The position numbers and the translations under genes were made by a program. The notes below the pieces were generated by a model. The model was not told the DNA's origin, did not search any database, and saw only the letters and a list, made by a program, of their open reading frames with translations. Shown piece by piece: positions 1 to 6,600 of a DNA stretch of 9,492 nt. The DNA is from Candidatus Scatomorpha stercoravium. GTDB taxonomy: Bacteria > Bacillota > Clostridia > Oscillospirales > Oscillospiraceae. The DNA lies in contig DVKN01000125.1 of NCBI GenBank assembly GCA_018716005.1, forward strand, positions 1 to 9,492, written 5' to 3'. The stretch's first letter is position 1. Each line of letters begins with the position of its first letter.

Positions 1-162
1 TCGCCCCTGCTCGAGAAGGCGGCGTTCGCGCCGCTGGGCGACGAGGAGGTTTTCCGCGGCGTTTACATCGACTACGGCGTCACTGTGTGGAACGACGGTG
101 ACATAGACATCGCGCCGGAGTATCTTTACGAAAACTCCGTCCCGGCAGAACAGACTGCGTAA
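1..162 (+). CDS. DUF2442 domain-containing protein, C-terminal 53 residues (5' end outside window)
   Basis: Frame 1 is open from the window edge to a TAA at 160-162. The visible peptide contains FAPLGDEEVFRGVYIDYGVT followed by VWNDGDIDIAPEYLY. This matches the C-terminal part of the small DUF2442 family, where a 'pLxd.e.F..v.id..g.tv.WpnG.DiaPe.Ly' pattern is typical. DUF2442 proteins are about 80-100 residues, so roughly the last half is present. Their function is not established; they often sit beside a DUF4160 gene, which would lie upstream of this window. A strong terminator follows 18 nt after the stop, so this gene ends its own transcription unit and need not belong to the operon downstream. 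The family call is by pattern recognition only. Confidence 0.75.
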   Translation, partial: SPLLEKAAFAPLGDEEVFRGVYIDYGVTVWNDGDIDIAPEYLYENSVPAEQTA

Positions 163-180
163 TTGAATAGCGATACGGCA

Positions 181-212
181 TGGAGCAGCCTCCGGGCTGC
201 TCCATTATTTTT
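181..212 (+). terminator. Rho-independent terminator
   Basis: A perfect 10-bp stem, TGGAGCAGCC (181-190) pairing with GGCTGCTCCA (195-204), closes a TCCG tetraloop (191-194). It is followed directly by TTATTTTT (205-212). It lies just after the DUF2442 stop codon and only 8 nt before the Shine-Dalgarno sequence of the large gene. It could therefore also act as an attenuator for the operon if transcription enters from upstream. Confidence 0.9.
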
Positions 213-217
213 GCAGG

Positions 218-235
218 AAGGGAGGAAAACCTACG
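218..235 (+). promoter_or_regulatory. Shine-Dalgarno sequence aimed at an ACG codon (probable mutated ATG start)
   Basis: AAGGGAGG (218-225) is a near-perfect ribosome-binding site. Seven nucleotides later, at 233-235, the frame of the large gene has ACG, followed by codons for PDKLSGIA. From memory, homologous proteins of this family begin MPDxLxGIA, so the ACG occupies the position of the normal ATG. No ATG, GTG or TTG exists in this frame between the nearest upstream stop (TGA 164-166) and the GTG at 260. That GTG has no Shine-Dalgarno sequence in front of it. Either ACG is used weakly, the GTG is used, or the gene has lost its start. Confidence 0.7.
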
Positions 236-259
236 CCAGACAAACTAAGCGGCATCGCC

Positions 260-3200
260 GTGCTCGCCCACGAGACGCTAAGCCGCATCACTGATGGCTA
301 TGAGCCGTGGACGGCGTTTCTCGGCACGGTCTCGCGCAACTACAAATACAGCTTTGCCGACCAGGTGCTCATTCACGCCCAACGCCCAGACGCTTCGGCC
401 TGCGCGGATTACGACGTGTGGACGCGGCGGATGGGGCGGTATGTGCGGCGCGGGGCCAAGGGGATCGCGCTCCTGGACACGTCGGGCGATGCGCCGCGGC
501 TGCGGTACGTTTTCGACGTCTCGGACACGGGCGCGCGGAGAAATTCGCGCCCGCTCAGGCTCTGGACTATTGACGACCGCAATGTCGGAGAGGTGCAGCT
601 CGGGCTTCATCAGGACTTTGGCGCGGAGGGCGGATGGCTCTCCACTCAGCTTCAGGACGCCGCGCGCGAGCTCGCGGAGATGTATTTCGACGAGCACCGC
701 TACGACATCGGCGCTATCATTGACGGCTCGCTGATGGCGGGCTATGATGAGGACGAGCTGAGGGCGGGATTCATCCGCGCCGCGACCGCCAGCGCCGCCT
801 ACGCCCTGCTCGCCCGCTGCGGCTACGACCCGGCGGCGTACTACGAGGCCGAGGACTTCGGCTTCCTCAGCGAGTGGAACACGCCCGAGGCGGCCACGGC
901 GCTGGGCGGCGCGGTCAGCGAGATAAACCAGACCGTCCTGCGCGAGATCGAGCGCACAATACGAAGCTATGAAAGGAGCCGTTACAATGAGCGAAATAAC
1001 CTACACGACCGTGAACGGGGTACAGCTTCCGAACCTGAGCCTGCCCGAGACTCAACCCCTCGGGAAACACGGGAGGCTACGCCAGAAGTATTTGCGGGAG
1101 CACCGTCCGGTGCTGTGGAACAGCCTGCTGCTGACGGGCAGGCTGTACGAGCACCTGAGCGAGATCGAGGAGGCGGCGCAGGCTCGTATAGACCTGATGC
1201 TGCCGAAGCTGGCAGCATCAGCGGGCGCGACAGAGGCGCTGAAATCCGCCGACCCGATGCGCTGGACGGGCCTCATGAACAGCTGCAAAGCCCAGGCCGA
1301 AGAGGTAGTTCTCAGCGAGTTAATCTACAACTGAACATCTTTGACGAAGCGGAGGACGCGCAAGCGCCCTCCGCTCTCGCTTGCCCGCAGGCGGTCATTG
1401 ACGCCGTGCTCCGCGCCGGCGAGAACACGAGCTATCTGCGCGAGCGCGTAGTCGCGGAGTTTGAGAAACAGCGCACACTCGATGAGATAGCTACATTTCT
1501 GCCGACGGTCTACTGCGGCGGCGTGGGTGTCACAGTTGACGGCGAACGCTATGCCGCGTGGATGGACGCGGACGGGATACGCATAGCGCGCGGCGAGGCG
1601 GCAAGATATGCGCGCGATTCACAGCTCATACCGTGGCGCGACGCCGCCGAACGCATCTCCGGGCTGCTGGACGCCGGGCAATACGCGGGCAGCTGGCAGC
1701 TTGAGCGCGCCGCCGCGACGGAGCGCCAACTGCTCGCCGAACGGCTCTGGTACCTCTGCCGCGACCTCGCGGACGGGCAGCGCGGGTTGCTGCTGCCCAG
1801 CCTGTCGAGCGTCCGCGGCTCGACGTTCCCGGAGGAGACCGGGCGCATCGCGGCGATGCTGGCCGACGCCAAAGAGTGCGAGACGCTGCTGGACGAATAC
1901 CGGGAGTTTCTGGCCGCGTACAAGGCAGACAGCAACGTCTTGCGCTTCCACTACCATAAGACCAGTGAAATCCTCGCGTCGCTCGAAAGCCAGCTCCTGC
2001 CGAGGGTGCAGTTTCACGCGGACGCAGAGCTTTTGCCGAGCGCGCCGCAGTTCATCACTCAGGACGAAATCGACGAGCTGCTATGCTCCTGCGGCAACGT
2101 TTCTGGCGGCAAATGGCGCATTTTTCGCTATTTCACCGGGGAACACTCAGCCGCGGACAAGGCAGACTTCCTAAAACGCGAGTACGGCACGGGCGGGCAT
2201 TCGCACGCGCTGTCCGGCGCTGCCGGCAGCCATGAGAACCACGACGCCAGGGGCATGGAACTCAGCAAAGGCGGCTGCGAGGACGTCCGCCTGACGTGGC
2301 GGCAGGTTGCCCGATGCATCGACGAGCTTATAGCCGCCGACCGCTTCATGACCGCCGCCGAGCTCGCAGAGTACGACACGAACACCGCAGCTTACGCGAG
2401 GCACAGCCGCGCAAAGCCTTACCACGACACAGACATCGTCCTCGCCGAGCAGGGCGGCGCGTTCTACGCCTACGGTGCCGATGCCGAAGCCGCCGCAAAA
2501 GCGCTCGGGCAGCAGGTAAATCGCGCCGGAGGCTGGGATCACGTCGCAATTCCGGCTGAACAGCTCGACGCCGCGCTGGACGCCCTGCGCGCGTACAAGC
2601 CCGTGACGCTGTGCTACGAGAACGGCTCCGAGCTGACCGTGGACTTTCATCTACCCGAAGATCGGCGGGAACAATACGAGCAGCAGCTCTACGAGGCGCT
2701 CATTACAAACGACTACTACGTAGATGCCGTGATGAATTCCGACGCGGAAAACGCGGCGCTGACCGGCGAACGTGTACTCCGGGAGTATGCCGCCGCGTCA
2801 ACCGACCGCGACTTCCAGCGCGCCTACTACGACAACCCGCGCCTGCGCGACGAGCTTAACCGCGCGGCGCTGGACGCCGCATACCGTGCTTTGAGTAGGC
2901 CGCCTGCCAAAGACGAACCGGCCATCATCCAGCCGCGCGACCCGCTTGCCCCGCCCTACAGCGTCGGCGACTTCGTCTGGATCGAGCGGCGTCAATTCGA
3001 GATAACGGACATACAGCGCGGCCATGTTGAGCTGATGCAGAGCGGTCTGGACATCCCCATATACCGTTCTGAGAGCAGGGAATACTTTGAGAGGTATCTA
3101 AGACAGGACGAGCGCAACAGGTACATCTCGGACTTCCTGCCCGCTGACCTTGACAGGCTTGACGGCGACGTGCGCGATGTGCTCACGAGCGCCGTGCTCA

Positions 3201-3589
3201 GCGGGCAGGACAAGCGGGATATTGGCGGCTGGCTGCGCGCCGGCGAGGGGAATTCCCGGATTGCCGAACGGCTCGCAGAGCGTCTGGCTTCCCTGCCGGA
3301 CACCGCGGACTGCCGGACGACTGAAAGCGGCATTGAAGTCCGCGTGATTGACGAGCAGGATCGCGTGCTTGCCAACCTGTCCGCATCATGGGAGGAGGTC
3401 GCGGGCGCTTGCCGCGCACTGTACCGGCAGGAGCTGGACGGCTTTTCGCATTCGGACGAAGCCGATAAGCCGGAGCCGACGCCGGAGCTGCGCGAGGAAA
3501 CCGTCGCGTACTACGACGCCAAGGCCAATCATCTTCCGTTCTACGTCGAGATACGGACAATACGCACTGCGCCACCGGAGCCGGAGTAG
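260..3589 (+). CDS. N-terminal half of a giant ICE-borne ArdC-like/methylase/helicase protein, ended by an in-frame TAG
   Basis: 1,109 residues are read from the first conventional start (GTG 260). The ancestral start is probably at 233, adding nine residues. Residues 1-235 resemble the ArdC-like N-terminal domain of large Clostridia ICE proteins (YKYSFADQVLIHAQRP, YDVWTRRMGRYVRRGAKGIA, LRYVFDVSDT). Residues about 235-365 are a charged R/E/P/G/A linker that is overprinted by tnpV. Residues 377-485 and 601-706 look like two diverged copies of one module, each with a GN, FL, GG and W pattern. Residues about 902-953 (VGDFVWIERRQFEITDI onward) form another accessory domain. The frame ends at TAG 3587-3589 in a PE-rich linker and reopens in the same frame immediately after. 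Homologues continue straight into the methylase-helicase part, so this is most likely a nonsense-truncated product rather than a separate ancestral gene. A role in protecting transferred DNA is inferred, not shown. Confidence 0.85.
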   Translation: MLAHETLSRITDGYEPWTAFLGTVSRNYKYSFADQVLIHAQRPDASACADYDVWTRRMGRYVRRGAKGIALLDTSGDAPRLRYVFDVSDTGARRNSRPLRLWTIDDRNVGEVQLGLHQDFGAEGGWLSTQLQDAARELAEMYFDEHRYDIGAIIDGSLMAGYDEDELRAGFIRAATASAAYALLARCGYDPAAYYEAEDFGFLSEWNTPEAATALGGAVSEINQTVLREIERTIRSYERSRYNERNNLHDRERGTASEPEPARDSTPRETREATPEVFAGAPSGAVEQPAADGQAVRAPERDRGGGAGSYRPDAAEAGSISGRDRGAEIRRPDALDGPHEQLQSPGRRGSSQRVNLQLNIFDEAEDAQAPSALACPQAVIDAVLRAGENTSYLRERVVAEFEKQRTLDEIATFLPTVYCGGVGVTVDGERYAAWMDADGIRIARGEAARYARDSQLIPWRDAAERISGLLDAGQYAGSWQLERAAATERQLLAERLWYLCRDLADGQRGLLLPSLSSVRGSTFPEETGRIAAMLADAKECETLLDEYREFLAAYKADSNVLRFHYHKTSEILASLESQLLPRVQFHADAELLPSAPQFITQDEIDELLCSCGNVSGGKWRIFRYFTGEHSAADKADFLKREYGTGGHSHALSGAAGSHENHDARGMELSKGGCEDVRLTWRQVARCIDELIAADRFMTAAELAEYDTNTAAYARHSRAKPYHDTDIVLAEQGGAFYAYGADAEAAAKALGQQVNRAGGWDHVAIPAEQLDAALDALRAYKPVTLCYENGSELTVDFHLPEDRREQYEQQLYEALITNDYYVDAVMNSDAENAALTGERVLREYAAASTDRDFQRAYYDNPRLRDELNRAALDAAYRALSRPPAKDEPAIIQPRDPLAPPYSVGDFVWIERRQFEITDIQRGHVELMQSGLDIPIYRSESREYFERYLRQDERNRYISDFLPADLDRLDGDVRDVLTSAVLSGQDKRDIGGWLRAGEGNSRIAERLAERLASLPDTADCRTTESGIEVRVIDEQDRVLANLSASWEEVAGACRALYRQELDGFSHSDEADKPEPTPELREETVAYYDAKANHLPFYVEIRTIRTAPPEPE
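972..989 (+). promoter_or_regulatory. Internal ribosome-binding site and start codon of nested tnpV
   Basis: AAAGGAG (972-978) stands 8 nt before ATG 987. An in-frame ATG at 969 precedes the Shine-Dalgarno sequence and has none of its own, so 987 is the preferred start. It gives the protein beginning MSEITYTTVNGV, the usual N-terminus of TnpV. The site lies inside the coding sequence of the large gene. Confidence 0.8.
987..1334 (+). CDS. tnpV: TnpV family transposon-encoded protein, nested inside the giant gene in another frame
   Basis: This 115-residue protein is complete, from ATG 987 to TGA 1332-1334. It carries the hallmarks of the TnpV family: the N-terminus MSEITYTTVNGVQLPNL, then LREHRPVLWNSLLLTGRLYEHL, an acidic-helical middle, and the C-terminus MRWTGLMNSCKAQAEEVV ending in ELIYN. 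TnpV is a small protein common in Clostridia mobile elements, and its function is unknown. The gene lies entirely within 260-3589, shifted by one frame, and overlaps the part of the large protein that is a low-complexity linker. A well-formed protein with its own Shine-Dalgarno sequence facing a low-complexity partner frame argues that this frame is truly translated. A longer form from ATG 969 (121 residues) is possible but less likely. Confidence 0.88.
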   Translation: MSEITYTTVNGVQLPNLSLPETQPLGKHGRLRQKYLREHRPVLWNSLLLTGRLYEHLSEIEEAAQARIDLMLPKLAASAGATEALKSADPMRWTGLMNSCKAQAEEVVLSELIYN

Positions 3590-3667
3590 CCCGAGACGCC
3601 GCGCAACTTCCGTATCACGGACAACCACCTCGGCGAGGGCGGGGCTAAAGCGCGGTTCCGAGCCAAC
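3587..3667 (+). other. In-frame amber codon plus 26-codon conserved segment joining the two halves of the giant gene
   Basis: Codons run CCG GAG CCG GAG TAG CCC GAG, and the frame stays open to 8380 after the TAG. The 26 codons from 3590 to 3667 encode PETPRNFRITDNHLGEGGAK and then ARFRAN. This matches, from memory, the segment that precedes the methylase domain in full-length homologues (NFRITDxHLGEGGxKxKFRxN). The segment contains no ATG, GTG or TTG in frame, so a second half starting at 3668 cannot include it. Its intact state implies either recent loss by one substitution (for example GAG or CAG to TAG), readthrough or suppression, or a sequencing error. Confidence 0.85.
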
Positions 3668-6600
3668 ATGGACGCGATACACCTCTTAAAGCAGATTGAG
3701 GCCGAGGGGCGCGCAGCAGCCCCTGACGAGCAGGAGACGCTTTCCCGCTACGCCGGTTGGGGCGGTATTCCCGACGCCTTTGACGAGAACAAAAGCGACT
3801 GGGCGAAGGAGTACACCGAGCTGAAAGCAGCCCTCACGCCCGAAGAATACGAGGCCGCGCGCGGCTCCACGCTCAACGCGCACTACACCTCGCCGACTGT
3901 TATCCGCGCCATCTACGACGCGCTCGGCAACATGGGCTTCGAGGGCGGGCGCATTTTGGAGCCGGCCATGGGCGTCGGCAATTTCTTCGGCCTGCTGCCC
4001 GAGAGCATGGCGAGCAGCGAACTTCACGGCGTGGAGCTGGATTCAATCACCGGGCGCATCGCCCAGCAGCTCTACCCGGAAGCTGAAATAACTGTCGCAG
4101 GCTTCGAGACGACCAACCGGCCCGGCTTCTACGACCTCGCCGTCGGCAACGTGCCGTTCGGCAACTACCAGGTCTTTGACCCGGAGTACAACAAGCTGGG
4201 TTTCAGCATCCACAACTACTTTGCCGCCAAGATGCTCGACCAGGTACGTCCGGGCGGCATAGCCGCATTCGTCACGAGCCGCTACACGATGGACGCCAAA
4301 GACGAGAGCGTCAGGCGCTACCTCGCCGCGCGCGGCGAGCTGTTGGGCGCGATCAGGCTCCCGAACAACGCCTTTCGCGCCAACGCGGGTACGGACGTCG
4401 TCACGGACATTATATTCCTCCAGCGGCGCGAGCTGCCCTTGACCGAGCTGCCGGAATGGGTACACGTCGGCGAAACTGAGGACGGCTTCAAGGTCAACCA
4501 GTATTTCCTCGACCACCCGGAGATGGTGCTCGGCACGCCGACCGCCGAGAGCACGCAGTACGCCGCGCAGGATTACACAGTAGCGCCTATCGAGGACGCG
4601 GACTTGGCTGAACAACTGCGCGAGGCCATACAAAATATCCGCGGCGAGTACGTTGAACGTGACATTGAGGAAAACAGTGTTTCGGACATCATGCCTGCCA
4701 GCCCGGACGTCCGCAATTACAGCTACGCGCTCGTGGGCGGCGATGTGTTCTACCGCGAGGGCGGCATTATGGTGCGCCAGGACGTCAGCGCCGCCATGAC
4801 CGAGCGCATAAAGGGCCTGATGGAGCTGCGAGACTGTACGCGGCGGCTCATAGAGCTGCAAACAATGGATACGAGTGACGGTGTAATTGCTACCGAACAA
4901 CAGCATTTGAACGCGTTGTACGACGCCTTCACTGCCAAACACGGCCTCATTTCGAGCCGCGAGAACAAGCGCGCGTTCGCGCTTGACGACTCATACTACC
5001 TGCTCTGTTCGCTCGAGATCCTTGACGACGACGGCAACCTCAAACGCAAGGCAGATATGTTCACGCGACGCACCATACAGCCCCACCGCCCGGTCGAACA
5101 TACGGACACCGCTGCTGAGGCTCTCACCGTCTCCATGAACGAACGTGCTCGCGTGGACTTGCCCTACATGGCCAAACTCTGCGGCGGGGATGAAGCTGCT
5201 GTCGCCGCTGAGCTTACCGGCGTCATCTTCCGCATACCGGGCGAGGACAAGTACGTCACAGCCGACGAATATCTCTCCGGCAACGTGCGCCAAAAGCTGC
5301 GCGAGGCCGAAAGCGCTGCCGAGGCCGACCAGTCTTACAGCGTCAATGTCGATGCCCTGCGCGCCGCACAGCCGCAGGAGCTTAACGCCAGCGAGATAGA
5401 CGTCCGCCTCGGCGCGACGTGGATAGAGCCAAAGTACATCAAGCAGTTCATAGACGAAACCTTCAGGCCGTCCTTTTGGGCGTCGCAAAATATTAAGGTA
5501 CACTATTCGTCCATCACCGGCGAGTGGCGCATTGACGGTAAAAGCGCAACGAGCACGAGCGACGTAAACGCCTACAATACCTACGGCACCCAGCGCATGA
5601 ATGCCTACAAGATACTCGAAAACACCCTGAATTTGCGCGACGTGCGCATATATGACAGGGTCGAAGACGCTGACGGCACCGAGCGCCGCGTGCTGAACAG
5701 CAAGGAAACCACCCTCGCCCAGCAGAAGCAGCAGGTCATCAAGGACGCCTTCAAGGACTGGCTCTGGAAGGACGCAGACCGCCGTCAGACGCTGGTGGCC
5801 AAATACAACGAGCTTTTCAACTCCGCCCGCCCGCGCGAGTACGACGGCGCGCACCTCACCTTCCCCGGCATGAACCCGGAGATAACCCTACGCAAGCACC
5901 AGCGCGACGCGATTGCCCGCATCCTCTACGGCGGAAATACCCTGCTCGCACATGAGGTGGGCGCAGGGAAAACGTACACCATGGCCGCAGCCGCGATGGA
6001 GGCCAAACGCCTCGGCCTGTGCTGCAAGCCCATGTTCGTCGTGCCGAACCACCTCACGGAGCAATGGGCGAGTGAGTTCCTGCGGCTCTATCCCACGGCG
6101 AATATACTCGTCACGACCAAGAAGGACTTTGAAAAAGCCAACCGCAAGAAGTTCTGCGCCCGCATCGCCACCGGCAGCTATGACGCGGTCATCATCGGCC
6201 ACTCGCAGTTTGAGAAGATCCCCGTCTCGCAGGAGCGGCAGGAGCAGCTCTTGCAGGATCAGATAGACGAGCTGGCCGAGGGCATACGCGAGCTGAAGCG
6301 CGCCAATGGCGAGCGTTTTTCCATAAAGGCCATGGAGCGTACGAAGAAAGGGCTTGAAACCAAGCTCAAAAAGCTGCTGGACAGCCCGAAGGACGACGTG
6401 GTCACATTCGAGGAATTGGGCGTAGACCGGCTGTTCGTGGACGAGGCGCACAGCTTTAAGAACCTCTTTTTCCAAACAAAAATGCAAAACGTTGCGGGTC
6501 TGTCCACTGCCGAGGCGCAGAAGTCCTCAGATATGTATATGAAGTGCCGCTATCTCGACGAGCTCACCGGCAGCAAGGGCGTTGTGTTCGCAACCGGCAC

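Noticed and set aside
1608..2174. 188-codon plus-strand frame overlapping the first half in another frame
   Set aside because: Its composition is dominated by R, S, A and C, typical of a shifted frame in GC-rich DNA. It has no Shine-Dalgarno sequence or domain, unlike the nested tnpV.
3570..3670. Frameshift as the cause of the split between the two large frames
   Set aside because: Both halves are in the same frame and the conserved joining segment reads correctly after the TAG, so a single substitution explains the break.
4043..4942. 299-codon minus-strand open frame opposite the methylase region
   Set aside because: It begins with GTG without a Shine-Dalgarno sequence, has no recognisable domain and lies entirely opposite a well-supported protein. 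Long antisense frames are expected in GC-rich coding DNA.
4991..5854. 287-codon minus-strand open frame
   Set aside because: It is antisense to the region between methylase and helicase and has no family features. It is explained by the codon bias of the plus-strand gene.
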